This document shows, piece by piece, positions 43,976-53,471 of a stretch of DNA of 64,000 nt. Under the pieces are notes generated by a model that saw only the letters and a program-made list of their open reading frames with translations, did no database searches and had not been told where the DNA came from. Where the stretch lies: positions 59,099 through 123,098 of the forward strand of contig JAEUHR010000021.1 in assembly GCA_016794425.1 (NCBI GenBank), in the 5' to 3' direction. Origin of the DNA: Planctomycetota bacterium. Lineage in GTDB: Bacteria; Planctomycetota; UBA1135; UBA2386. Numbering within the stretch: the stretch's first letter is position 1; each line of letters starts with the position of its first letter. A program made the translations under genes and the position numbers.

Positions 43976-45505
43976 TCAGGCGCCGGCGCGCAACCGGTGC
44001 ACGACGCCGTTCGGGTGCCGCAGCACGACCTCGCCGTGGTCGGCGAGCCAGCGCGCGACGTCCGGCGTGACCTGCCCCGGCAGCAGATCGACGACGAAAC
44101 GCGCGCCGCGCGCGCGCAGGTCGGCGAGCGTCGCCACGTCGAAGCCGTCGCGCGGCAGGATCCAGCCGCGGCGCTGCGCGTGGTAGAGCAGCCGCGGATC
44201 CTCGAAGTTGTTGCGGCGGCGCCAGGTCGCGTCGAACGCCGGCTTCTCGGCGCGCACGATCGTCAGGTCGTCCGGTTCCGACAGCGCCCGCACCGAAGTC
44301 GCCAGTTCCAGCAGCGGCGTCGAACTGCACACGTCGCACTTGTGCCGTTCGCGCGCGACCTGCCAGGTCCCGTGGCCGACCACCGCCAGCAGCAGCACGC
44401 TCCAGGCCCAGACCGGCGCGCGCTGCGGCCAGACCCGCGCGACGCACCAGGCGCCCGCCACCGCGGCGAACACGTGGTAGTGCGGGCCGATGCCGTGGTG
44501 GTAGCTGTAGCGCAGCGTCAGCAGCAACGCCGCCGCGGCGGTGCCGAGCAACGCGGTGTCGGCGCGATCGAGCCGCCGCAGCACGACCAGCGCGAACAGC
44601 GCCGCGACGCCGAAGCCCGACAGCCCGTACAGCAGCGTCGTGCGCGCCAGCTGCGCGTACAACACCGGCGTCAGCAGGTGCTCGAGCGCCGGCAGTTTGG
44701 TGTCGCCGGCGGTCGTGACGCCGAACGTCAGGCCGGTCTCGGCGTGCAGGCCGTTCGCGTGCACGATCCACGCCGCGACCACCGCCGGGATCGCCAGCAG
44801 CCCGACCCAGACCCGCACCTCGCGCAGCCGCCGCGGCGCCAGCAGCAGCGTCCAGGCGCCGAGCACCGGCACGATCTGCAGCGCAGTCGGCTTCTGCAGC
44901 GCACCGAGCGCGAGCGCCGCCGTCGCGAGCCACAGCGTGCGGCCGCGTCCCGTGCCGAGGAAGCGCACGAACGCCGTGGTGCCGACCAGAGTCAGCGCGA
45001 GGCTGCACGCGTCGGGCATCACGCGCGAGCCGAGCAGCACCGCGTGGCCGCCGCACAGGAACACCAGCGTGCCGGCCAGCGCCGGTCCGGCACCGGCGCG
45101 CTGCTCGAGCAGGCGGTGCAGCGCGATCGACGCGACCAGCATCGCCAGCAGCGACAGCAGCCGACCGGGCCATTCGCCGTCGCCGGCCAGCGCCAGGATC
45201 GACGCGATCGCGAGCTGGTAGAACGGGAACTCGCACTCGACGGCGCCGTCGCCGTCACCGCGCCAGTCGACGCGCGGCCGCAGCGGATCGAACCCGTCGA
45301 GCAGGAAGTTGCGCGCGATCGCCTGCGTGTCGCACTCGCGCCACGAGTAGCCGATGCCGTGCGGCACGACCACGAACCACGCCACCGCCGCGAACACGGC
45401 CAGCGCGAGCCACGTCCACCACCGGCCACGGCGCAGCGCGGCATCGACGGCGACGCCGCGTCCGACCCAGTCACGGGGTCCGGACTCGGAAACGAGGGGT
45501 GGCAT
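43976..45505 (-). CDS. Polytopic glycosyltransferase (GT39/ArnT-like)
   Basis: About 509 residues, start ATG at 45503-45505. N-terminal helix, then [16 protein letters not shown] with conserved acidic residues in the first periplasmic loop and about 10 membrane helices, as in dolichol/undecaprenyl-phosphate-sugar transferases. The end is a soluble domain (~170 residues). One of three such proteins in 44-49.4 kb. Convergent with the haloperoxidase gene and divergent from the next glycosyltransferase gene. Substrate unknown. Confidence 0.82.
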   Translation of the reverse strand: MPPLVSESGPRDWVGRGVAVDAALRRGRWWTWLALAVFAAVAWFVVVPHGIGYSWRECDTQAIARNFLLDGFDPLRPRVDWRGDGDGAVECEFPFYQLAIASILALAGDGEWPGRLLSLLAMLVASIALHRLLEQRAGAGPALAGTLVFLCGGHAVLLGSRVMPDACSLALTLVGTTAFVRFLGTGRGRTLWLATAALALGALQKPTALQIVPVLGAWTLLLAPRRLREVRVWVGLLAIPAVVAAWIVHANGLHAETGLTFGVTTAGDTKLPALEHLLTPVLYAQLARTTLLYGLSGFGVAALFALVVLRRLDRADTALLGTAAAALLLTLRYSYHHGIGPHYHVFAAVAGAWCVARVWPQRAPVWAWSVLLLAVVGHGTWQVARERHKCDVCSSTPLLELATSVRALSEPDDLTIVRAEKPAFDATWRRRNNFEDPRLLYHAQRRGWILPRDGFDVATLADLRARGARFVVDLLPGQVTPDVARWLADHGEVVLRHPNGVVHRLRAGA

Positions 45506-45706
45506 GGGCCGCCGATTATGTCGCGCCGAGCGCCGCGCGCTCGCCCCGGCGCGACCCGCTGCCGGACCGCCGCGCAAGCTCCGCCGCGGCGCACCGCGGA
45601 GCCGCCGGTCGCACCGGCCGTTCGCGGCCGTGCAGGTCCGCGCTTGCCGGTGCCGCACCGCCGCTCGACACTGCGCCCCCATGCTCCTCCGCGTGCCCGC
45701 GACGTG

Positions 45707-47623
45707 ATGACCACCGCCGGATCGGTTGCCGTCGGCTGGCCGCGCCGCGCCACGTGGTTCGTGGCGGCGGTCGCCGTGGCCGCGTGGGCCGTGCACCGCG
45801 ACGCGTGGCCGTGGATCGCCGACGACGCGTTCATCTCGCTGCGTTACGCCGCCAACCTCGTCGACGGCCACGGCCTGTGCTGGAACCCGGGCGAACGCGT
45901 CGAGGGCTACTCGAACCTGCTGTGGGTCCTGCTGTCGGCGGCGCTGCTGGCGCTCGGCGTCGATCCGGTCGCGGCGGTGCGCGGACTGGCGCTCTGCGCC
46001 GCAGCGGCGGTGCTGGCGACGCTGGCGTTCTCGCGGCTGCTGCCGCGGCAGCTGCCGGCGCAGCTCGCGCTGCTGCTGGTGCCGGCGCAGGCCTCGTTCG
46101 CGCTCTGGGCGATCGGCGGGCTCGAGACGCCGCTGGTGATGCTGTGCGTCGCCTGGGCGATGCTGGGCCTCACGGCCGCGTTCGCCGCGGCAGGCGGCGC
46201 GCCGGACCGACGCTGGCTCGCGTTCGCCGGCGCCGCGCTGGCCCTGCTGGCTTGGACGCGGCCCGACGGCCCGCTGTGGGCGGCGATCGCGGCAGCGGTC
46301 GTCGGCTGGCTGGCCCGCCGCGACCGGCCGGTGCGCGCGCTGGTCGCGCTGCTGCTGCTGCCGACCGCCGCGGTCGTGGCCCAGCTGACGTTCCGGCTGG
46401 CCTACTACGGCGAGTGGATCCCGAACACCGGCCACGCGAAGGTCTCGCCGCTCGCGGTGTGCCTGCAGGGCGGCTGGCACTACCTGCTGTCGGCCGGCGT
46501 CGCGCTGCGGTCGTTGCTGCTGCCGGCCCTGCTCGGGCTGCTGCTCGGCACGCGCGAACCGCGACTGCGCGCCGCGCGCTGGTTCGCGACCATCGGCGTC
46601 GTGGTCTGGACGCTCTACGTGCTGCGCGTCGGCGGCGACGTGTTCCCGCGCAGCCGGTTCGTCGCGGTCGCGTTCGCACCGCTGGGCCTGCTGGCGGCGC
46701 TCGGCATCGCGGCCCTCGCCGCGCGCGGCCGCGCCGGCACGATCGCCGCCTGGATCGTTGCGCTCGCCGCGCTCGGGCTGGCGCGCTACGACGCCGAACG
46801 GCCCACCGCCGACGAACGGCAGCAGTTGTCGCGCTGGGAGTGGGACGCGGTGGCGATCGGCCGCTGGCTCGGCACCGCGTTCGGGCCCGCGGACCCGCTG
46901 CTGGCGATCGACGCCGCCGGCGCGGTGCCGTTCTACAGCCATCTGCGCACGGTCGACATGCTCGGGCTCTGCGACGCGACGATCGCGAAGACACCGCTCG
47001 CAGCGGACCGCGTGTTCGTCGTCGGCCACAACCGCGGCAACGGCGCCTACGTACTGGCGCGGCAGCCGGACCTGCTGCTGTTCAACATCCCGGGCATCGA
47101 TCCGGTGCCGCACTGGAAGAGCGGCACCGAGATGATCGCCGACCCGCGCTTCTTCGCCGGGCATCGGCTGGTCCTGTGCGACATGGCGGCACCGGCCGAA
47201 CGTTCGCCCGAACTCGGTCCACACCAGTTCCTGCCGTGGCTGCGGCTGGACGGGCGGCTCGGCGTGCAACCGCAGGGCGACGCGCTGCGCGTGCCCGGCT
47301 ACCTGTTCGGCAGCTGGCGGCAGCCGTTCCCGCTGACCGATGCGACGCCGGGCATGGTGTGGCTGAGCCAGGTCGCGGTCGCGGCGATCCTCGACCCTGC
47401 GTCCCGCATGCCGGTCGGTGAAGTGCGCCGCGCCGGCCGCCATGCGCTGCAGGGCCTGACGCTGCCGGCCGGCTCGTGGCGCGCCACCGCGGACGGCCTG
47501 CCGGCCGGCGTGACGCTGGCGCTGGTCGCCGAGGCGGGCGCGTTCGACCTGGTGCTCGACGTGCCGGCGGCCACACCGGTGCCGTTCGTGGTGCCGCAGG
47601 TCCTGCTGCGCCGCGACGACTGA
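45707..47623 (+). CDS. Polytopic glycosyltransferase-like membrane protein
   Basis: About 638 residues with ~10-11 membrane helices and a C-terminal soluble region of ~220 residues. The motif [10 protein letters not shown], then [17 protein letters not shown], is shared with GT-C transferases including mycobacterial AftB-like enzymes and related bacterial proteins. The conserved acidic residues probably contact a lipid-phosphate-linked sugar. The start ATG at 45707 follows a long stretch with no gene character. Divergent from the previous GT. Confidence 0.8.
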   Translation: MTTAGSVAVGWPRRATWFVAAVAVAAWAVHRDAWPWIADDAFISLRYAANLVDGHGLCWNPGERVEGYSNLLWVLLSAALLALGVDPVAAVRGLALCAAAAVLATLAFSRLLPRQLPAQLALLLVPAQASFALWAIGGLETPLVMLCVAWAMLGLTAAFAAAGGAPDRRWLAFAGAALALLAWTRPDGPLWAAIAAAVVGWLARRDRPVRALVALLLLPTAAVVAQLTFRLAYYGEWIPNTGHAKVSPLAVCLQGGWHYLLSAGVALRSLLLPALLGLLLGTREPRLRAARWFATIGVVVWTLYVLRVGGDVFPRSRFVAVAFAPLGLLAALGIAALAARGRAGTIAAWIVALAALGLARYDAERPTADERQQLSRWEWDAVAIGRWLGTAFGPADPLLAIDAAGAVPFYSHLRTVDMLGLCDATIAKTPLAADRVFVVGHNRGNGAYVLARQPDLLLFNIPGIDPVPHWKSGTEMIADPRFFAGHRLVLCDMAAPAERSPELGPHQFLPWLRLDGRLGVQPQGDALRVPGYLFGSWRQPFPLTDATPGMVWLSQVAVAAILDPASRMPVGEVRRAGRHALQGLTLPAGSWRATADGLPAGVTLALVAEAGAFDLVLDVPAATPVPFVVPQVLLRRDD

Positions 47624-47629
47624 CCCGGC

Positions 47630-49423
47630 TCACCAGCGCCGGCTCGGCACCGTGACGCCGAGCGGCATCACGCTGACCGCGTCCCCGCTGCGCACGTGCA
47701 GTTCGACCGGCACGGGCACGTCGGCGTCGAGGTCGCCGGGCAGCGGCAGGACCAGCTCGACGGCCTGCGGTTCGCCGCTCGCCGCCACCGCGACGTCGGC
47801 CGAGCGCCAGGTGCGCTCGCCGCGGTGCGCCACCACCGCCAGGGTCACGGCCGGGCCGCCGAGCCACAGCACGTGCACCGGCGCCGTCGAACCGACGAAC
47901 GGCCGCTCGCGCGCGATCCAGGCGTAGCCGATGCCGCCCTGCGGCCAGCGCGCGTCGAGTTCGAACGGCGCCAGCGCACCGTCGTCCCAGCGCACCGTGA
48001 AGGTGTTGGTCGGCGCGCGCCGCGCCGCCGCCGCGACGGCCAGTTCCTGCAGCGTCGCGCGCCACTCCTGCGCGCTCGACACCTGCCCGCGCAGGTTCGT
48101 GCCCGGCGGCGCGGTCTCGGTCAGGAACAGCGTCTCGGTGTAGCCGTTCAGCAGCGCAAACGCGCCCTCGTAGACCCCCGGTGCCTGCAGCACGCGGATC
48201 GGCTGCTGCGTCGCGCGCGCGATCTCGAACGTGTCGTGTTCGAGGCGCTGGTAGACCGCCGCCGCGCGCAGCCACGACGTGCGGTTGCCGTCCAGCACGA
48301 TCGCGTGCACCAGCACCAGCACCGCCAGCGACGCCCCGCGCGCGCGCGTCGGCAGCGCCGCGATCGCGATGCCGGCGAGCACGCACAGGCCGAGCACCGG
48401 CTCGTAGGCGTAGCGCGCGTTCTCGAGCGTCGCCGGGTCCATCGTCTCGAGGCCGATGCCGGCCAGGAAGCCGCACACGAGCAGCGTCGCACCGAGCGCC
48501 GCGATGCCGCGGGCGGCCGGCGCGAACGCGGCCCGGACGACCGCCGCCAGCAGCGCGCCGTGCAGCAGCCACAGCACCGGCGTCCACGGCGCCGCCGTGT
48601 AGCTGCGGTGCCGCGGCGCGAACAGCAGTTCGAGCCAGTCCAGGCACACGCGGGGTCCGATGCGCGCGGCGAGCCAGCCGTAGTGCGTGCCCGAGCCCCA
48701 CGTGCCGAGCAGGTGCGTGCGCCACGCGAGCCAGGCCAGCACGGCACCGACGACCGGCGCGACCGCCACGGCGGCGGCCCCGGCGCGCGCGCGCCACGAG
48801 CCACCGGCCGAGTGCTGCCACGCGAGGCACGCCGCCAGCGGCAGCACGAACACCGCCGACTCCTTGGTGCCGACCGCCGCGGTCGCCAGCAGCGCCGCCG
48901 CGGCGATGCCGACCCGGCGCAGCGCCCCGGCACGTCGCGCCAGCGCCGCGTCGAACACCAGCAGCGCGGCGCTGAACAGGAACGTCGACTGCACGTTCGT
49001 GCGCGCGGCGATCCAGTGCGTGGCCTCGCCGTGCGAAGGCCAGCCGGCGAACAGCAGCGCACACGCGAGGCCGGCCGCGATCGAGCCGCTGCGCCGCCGC
49101 ACCAGCACGAACCAGACCAGCGCGGTCGCGCAGTGCAGCACCGAGTTGGTGACGTGGTAGCCGAACGCCGTCGTGCCGAACCACGGCGCCTCGAGCCAGA
49201 AGCCGAGGTCGACGAACGGTCGGTAGAGCGCCGTCGCGGCGTCGGCGCCGGCGGCTCCTTCCGGCACCCACATGCTGCCGAACGACCACTGTCCGCGGTG
49301 CCGCAGCACCGCGGCGCCGACCATGTGGCGGTCGTCGGCGAGCAGCCCGACCTGCGTCCATGCCGCCCACGCGGTGGGCAGGTGCACGGCCAGGACGAGC
49401 AGCAGCGTGAGCAGGAACGGCAC
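47630..49423 (-). CDS. Polytopic GT39-like membrane protein
   Basis: 597 residues. An N-terminal signal-anchor, L-L-A-D-D-R-H-M-V acidic motif, ~10 further helices and a C-terminal beta-rich soluble domain of ~200 residues. Layout is that of GT-C family glycosyltransferases, but no family-specific motif is definitive. It converges with the previous gene (6 bp between stops) and is divergent from the protease gene. Probably contributes to surface glycan or lipid glycosylation. Confidence 0.78.
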   Translation of the reverse strand: MPFLLTLLLVLAVHLPTAWAAWTQVGLLADDRHMVGAAVLRHRGQWSFGSMWVPEGAAGADAATALYRPFVDLGFWLEAPWFGTTAFGYHVTNSVLHCATALVWFVLVRRRSGSIAAGLACALLFAGWPSHGEATHWIAARTNVQSTFLFSAALLVFDAALARRAGALRRVGIAAAALLATAAVGTKESAVFVLPLAACLAWQHSAGGSWRARAGAAAVAVAPVVGAVLAWLAWRTHLLGTWGSGTHYGWLAARIGPRVCLDWLELLFAPRHRSYTAAPWTPVLWLLHGALLAAVVRAAFAPAARGIAALGATLLVCGFLAGIGLETMDPATLENARYAYEPVLGLCVLAGIAIAALPTRARGASLAVLVLVHAIVLDGNRTSWLRAAAVYQRLEHDTFEIARATQQPIRVLQAPGVYEGAFALLNGYTETLFLTETAPPGTNLRGQVSSAQEWRATLQELAVAAAARRAPTNTFTVRWDDGALAPFELDARWPQGGIGYAWIARERPFVGSTAPVHVLWLGGPAVTLAVVAHRGERTWRSADVAVAASGEPQAVELVLPLPGDLDADVPVPVELHVRSGDAVSVMPLGVTVPSRRW

Positions 49424-49482
49424 CGCGGCGCACTCTACGCGCGCCCTTCCGTTCGCGCATCGGCCGGCCTACCTGCCGCGCG

Positions 49483-50418
49483 ATGAGCCTCCTGCGATCG
49501 TTCTCCGACGAGATCGCCGCGGTGGTCGCCCGGGTGCGACCGGCCGTGCTGCACCTGCGCACGCTGGGCCAGGGCCACAACGGCACCGGCTCGGGCTTCC
49601 TGTGCGGCGACAGCGGACTGGCGCTGACCAACCACCACGTCGTGCACGGTGCGGTCGCGGTCGAGGCCACGTTCCACGACGGCCGCACCGCGGTCGTCGA
49701 CGTGCTCGGCAGCGATCCGGCCACCGACCTCGCGCTGCTGCGCGTGCCGGAACCGCCGGCCGAGCCGCTGCCGCTGCAGGACTCGGCGCGGCTGCGCGTC
49801 GGCGACTTCGTGCTGGCGGTCGGCTGCCCGCACGGACTCGCGCACACCGTGACGGCCGGCATCCTCAGCGGCCTCGGCCGCGCGCTGCCGGGACCGGCCG
49901 GCCAGACGATCGAGGACGTGATCCAGACCGACGCGCCGTTGAACCCCGGCAACTCCGGCGGCCCGCTGCTCGACACCGACGGCCACGTGGTCGGCATCGC
50001 GACCGCGATCGTGCCGCTGGCGCAGGGTCTGTGCTTCGCGGTGCCGGCAGCGACCGCGCAGGTCGTGCTGCCCGAGCTGCGCCTACACGGCCGCGTCGTG
50101 CGCGGCTGGCTCGGCGTCGCCGTGCAGGCGGTCGAACTGGCGCCGACGATCGCGCGGCGGCTCGGCCTGTCGTCGCCGCGGTCGCTGGCGGTGGCCGTCG
50201 TCACGCCGGGTTCGCCGGCGGCGCGCGCCGGCGTGCTGCCGGGCGATCTGCTGGTGTCGCTCGACGACCGCGCGATCCGCAGCGTCGGCGACCTGATGGC
50301 GGCGATGCCGCGCACCGTGATCGGCAGCGAGCTGCCGCTGCGCCTGCTGCGGCACAACGAGATCCTGACCGTGCGCGTGGCGCCGGCCACGGCGCCGGCC
50401 CCGACGCGCGGCCGCTAG
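49483..50418 (+). CDS. HtrA/DegP-type S1C serine protease with PDZ domain
   Basis: 311 residues. Trypsin-like fold with the triad H52 (TNHHVV), D82 (D-P-A-T-D-L-A-L-L) and S158 (P-G-N-S-G-G-P), followed by one PDZ domain (~205-300: V-T-P-G-S-P-A-A-R-A-G-V-L-P-G-D). No signal peptide or membrane helix is evident at the start, so it may be cytoplasmic, unless the true start lies elsewhere. Quality-control protease of misfolded proteins. It is convergent with the DsbD gene, with only 7 bp between stops. Confidence 0.9.
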   Translation: MSLLRSFSDEIAAVVARVRPAVLHLRTLGQGHNGTGSGFLCGDSGLALTNHHVVHGAVAVEATFHDGRTAVVDVLGSDPATDLALLRVPEPPAEPLPLQDSARLRVGDFVLAVGCPHGLAHTVTAGILSGLGRALPGPAGQTIEDVIQTDAPLNPGNSGGPLLDTDGHVVGIATAIVPLAQGLCFAVPAATAQVVLPELRLHGRVVRGWLGVAVQAVELAPTIARRLGLSSPRSLAVAVVTPGSPAARAGVLPGDLLVSLDDRAIRSVGDLMAAMPRTVIGSELPLRLLRHNEILTVRVAPATAPAPTRGR

Positions 50419-50425
50419 GCCACGG

Positions 50426-52849
50426 TCAGCTCGACGCGAGCCGCGCGAACATCGCCAGGAAGTCCTTCTTCCAGCCCTCGGGGTCACCGCCGCGCAGGTG
50501 CGCGCGGAACAGGAACTCGTCGGTGTCCGGATCGAGGATCGCGTAGTACGGCATCGCCGGGTTGCCGATCAGCTCGGCCTGCAGGTCGCGGTGCTTCGTC
50601 ATCAGCCCCTCGGGCACGACCTCGTCGCCGTCCATGTGCAGGCGGCTCTCGACGAAGTGCTGCTTCAGCTCGGCGGCGACTGCGGGATCCCGGAAGGTCA
50701 CGCCTTCCACGATGCGGCAGTTGTTTCAAGTGAAGCCGGTGAAGTTGACCAGCACGAACTTCTTCTCGCGCCGCGCCAGCGCCATCGCGCCGTCGTGGTC
50801 GTCCTTGACGATCGTGTGCTCGTCGACCGGCCGCAGCCGGTACGGCGGCTCGAACGCCGTCATGACCGGGTCGAGCGCGAAGCCCATCGTGCCGAACAGG
50901 CAGTAGAACGCGAACGCGAGGCTCGCGAGCCCGAAGCCGTTGCGCGTCTTGCCGACACCGGCGACCGGCACCTCGCGGTAGCCGAACAGGCCGAACAGGA
51001 ACAGCGCCAACACCACGAACACGAACGCCCAGACGATCAGGAACACCTCGCGCGGCAGCACGCCCCAGCCGAGCGCGAGGTCGACGTTCGACAGGAACTT
51101 CAGCGCGGCCGCGAGTTCGACGAAGCCGAGCGCGACCTTCAGCGTGTTCATCCACTCGCCGCTCTTCGGCAGCGCCTTGACGCGGCCGGGCAGCAGCGCC
51201 AGGAACACGAACGGCGCCGCCATCGTCAGGCCGAACACGGCCATGCCGAACGCGACGCGCGCATGGCCGCCCTCGGCGACACCGGCGAGCAGCGCGCCGA
51301 CGATCGGCGCCGTGCACGTGAACGACGTGATCACCAGCGTCGCGCCCATCAGGAACACGCCGAGCAGGCCGCCGGTCGTGCTGGCCTTGCCGGCCGCGCG
51401 GTTGACGAACGACGGCAGCTGCAGCGTGAAGAAGCCGAACAGCGACAGCGCGAACACGACGAACGCGCCGCCGATCACCAGGTTGGTCGCCCAGTGGCCC
51501 GCGAAGTGGATGATCGGACCGCCGACCAGCACGCCGATCAGCACGAACATCAGCACGATGCCGATGCCGTAGGTCAGCGCCAGCGACAGCACCTTGCCGT
51601 TGCGCTGGTCCGCCTGCTTCGTGAAGAAGCTGAACGTGATCGGGATCATCGGGTAGGTGCACGGCATCACCAGCGCGAACAGGCCGCCGGCAATCGACAG
51701 CAGGATCAGGCTCCACAGGCTGCCGGTCAGCGCGTTGTCGGCGCCGAGGTCGTCGAGCGTGTACTTCGGTTGCCGCAGCGTCGTGTCGCCCTGCTCCGGC
51801 GGCGGTTCGACGGGCTCGTTCGCGGGCGGCGCCGGCGTCTCGACCGCCGCGCCGTCCGCGACGGTCAGCGAGGCGGTGAACTCGATCGAGGTCGCCATGT
51901 CGCACGAGTTCTCGTCGCAGAGCTGGTAGCCGAGCGAGCCGCGGATCGCGACGGTGCCCGGCGCCTGCGTCGGCGGCACGCGCAGCGCCTGCCGGACCTG
52001 GAAGCGATGCGGCAGCGGCCACGAGTCGATGCCGTACTTCGACTGCTTGTCGCCCGGCGGGATCTCGGCCGGGCCGACCGGCTCGAGGCCGTCCGCCTGC
52101 AGCGTGCCGTGGTCGAGCGACACCGGCACGTTGGTCGTCTCCTGCGTGCCGTAGGCGTGGTAGCGGTCGTCGACCGTGACGTCGAGCACCAGCACGACCG
52201 TCTCGCCGCGGCGCGCCGACGCAGGCGTCATGCTGGCCGTGAGCTGCAGCTTCGCGTCCGGCTCGAGCACGAGGCCCGGCTTGGTGCCGAGCTGTGGCGC
52301 CGCGGCGGCGGGCGCCTGCACGGTCAGCGTGGCGCGGAACCGGGCGGCCTTCGGCGGCAGGCAGCTGTTGGCATCGCAGATCTGGTAGTCGAGTGCACCT
52401 TCGACCGCGACCTCGCCGCCCGCCATCGCCGCCGGCACGCGCAGCGGCTGCCGCACCACGAACGTGTTCGGCAGCGGGTACTGCGTGCCGACCGCGGTCG
52501 GGTGCGGGTCACCCGGCGGCACCTCGGCGGGGCCGGCGAGTTCGAGGCCGCCGAGCTGCAGCTTGGCCGGCTTCAGCGCGACCGGGATGTTGACCGGCTC
52601 CTTGGTGCCGTAGGCGTGCCAGCCGTCGCTGACCGTCGCCGTCAGCACCAGCGTCACCGCGTCGCCGGGGCGGGCCGTGCCGGGTTCGATCGCCGCTGCG
52701 AGTGCCATCTTGCCCTGCGCCGCCAGCGGTGCCAGCGACACCAGCAGGGCGAGCAGCAGGAACAGGCAGCGCGGCCAGGGGGAGGGCGCCAGAGCGCCGC
52801 GGCCGCAGACAGCGGCGGGCGAACGGCGCGCGGAAGCAGCGTGGCTCAT
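50426..52849 (-). CDS. dsbD: DsbD thiol:disulfide interchange protein, probable selenoprotein (Sec at residue 708)
   Basis: About 807 residues if the in-frame TGA at 50726-50728 is decoded as selenocysteine. Signal peptide (to ~A44); two N-terminal DsbD-alpha-like domains each with a CxxxxC pair (C158/C163 and C311/C316); eight-helix transmembrane DsbD-beta domain (~380-660) with M-P-C397-T-Y-P and T-C512-T-A-P; and a C-terminal thioredoxin domain where F-T-G-F-T-U708-N-N-C711 replaces CxxC. It transfers electrons from cytoplasmic thioredoxin to periplasmic proteins. The frame is open on both sides of the TGA and homology continues to the end, so a disrupted gene is less likely than Sec insertion. 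A single-base sequencing error (TGC or TGT to TGA) is the main alternative. Confidence 0.85.
50679..50721 (-). promoter_or_regulatory. Candidate bacterial SECIS hairpin downstream of the DsbD TGA
   Basis: On the minus strand, 5 to 47 nt after the TGA, the RNA folds as an outer stem ACUGC/GCAGU, a partly paired internal region, and an apical stem GGAAGG/CCUUCC with loop CGUGA. The apical loop is about 24 nt after the UGA and has G in its second position. This fits the published bacterial SECIS pattern (a short stem-loop within the coding region, about 16-37 nt after the UGA, G in the first two loop bases), which SelB would bind. The match is by hand. Confidence 0.65.
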
Positions 52850-52966
52850 GGAGTCGGGGCGGATCGGTGCGCGGCCCCGCGGGGCCACAGGTGGGCGGCG
52901 ATGATACGAGGCCGTCCGGCGACGACACCCGACCGCCGGAACTTCTGCTCCGGTTAGGTTGGTGCG

Positions 52967-53425
52967 ATGGACTCCGTGTCGGTCTGGCTGGCGCGCGCGC
53001 AGGTGAGCCGCCGCGCCGGGCGCTGCGACGCAGACGCCGAGCAGCACCTCGAGCGCGCGTTCGGTTGCAGCCGGCGGCTCGCGGTCTACGGCACGCTCGC
53101 ACCGGGCGAACGCCACCACGACGAGCTGGCCGCCTGCCCCGGCACGTGGGCGGCCGGCACCGTGACGGGACACCGCGCCGAACGCGACCACCCGGTCTTC
53201 ACGTTCGCCGCCGACGGCCCGCCGGTGCCGGTGCAGCTGCTGGTCAGCGCGGCGCTGCCGGGGCACTGGCCGAAGCTCGACGCGTTCGAGGGCGACGGCT
53301 ACTGCCGGATCCCGGTGCCGGTGGCGCTCGCCGACGGCACGGCGACGGTCGCGTGGCTCTACGAAGCCCGCGTGCCGGTCGCCCCGGCACAGCCGGAAAC
53401 GACGCGGCCCCGCCCCGTCGAGTGA
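52967..53425 (+). CDS. Gamma-glutamylcyclotransferase-like (AIG2) protein
   Basis: 152 residues. After ~38 N-terminal residues the fold starts with L-A-V-Y-G-T-L-A-P-G-E (the YGTL substrate loop) and has F-E-G-D-G-Y-C-R with the likely catalytic Glu. The family removes gamma-glutamyl groups to release 5-oxoproline, for example in glutathione degradation, but many members are uncharacterised. Divergent from dsbD (117 bp between starts). A strong hairpin overlaps its stop codon. Confidence 0.8.
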   Translation: MDSVSVWLARAQVSRRAGRCDADAEQHLERAFGCSRRLAVYGTLAPGERHHDELAACPGTWAAGTVTGHRAERDHPVFTFAADGPPVPVQLLVSAALPGHWPKLDAFEGDGYCRIPVPVALADGTATVAWLYEARVPVAPAQPETTRPRPVE

Positions 53426-53465
53426 CGGAGCGGGGCCGCTGGAACACCTGACCGCGGTCAGGTGT
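53404..53465. terminator. Two strong hairpins between convergent genes (bidirectional terminator)
   Basis: GCGGCCCCG...CGGGGCCGC (53404-53439, with an inner CCGTC/GACGG stem) and ACACCTGACC-GC-GGTCAGGTGT (53444-53465, perfect 10-bp stem). They lie at the end of the GGCT gene and 7 bp before the stop of the minus-strand secreted-protein gene. Symmetric hairpins fit a shared terminator for both directions, though no long U run was seen. Confidence 0.6.
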
Positions 53466-53471
53466 GCGCGA

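Noticed and set aside
50426..50710. Separate short gene for a thioredoxin-like protein
   Set aside because: It is in the same frame as DsbD and contains the second half of its thioredoxin domain, without the first active-site residue or a start in a good context; it is better explained as the part of DsbD downstream of a recoded TGA.
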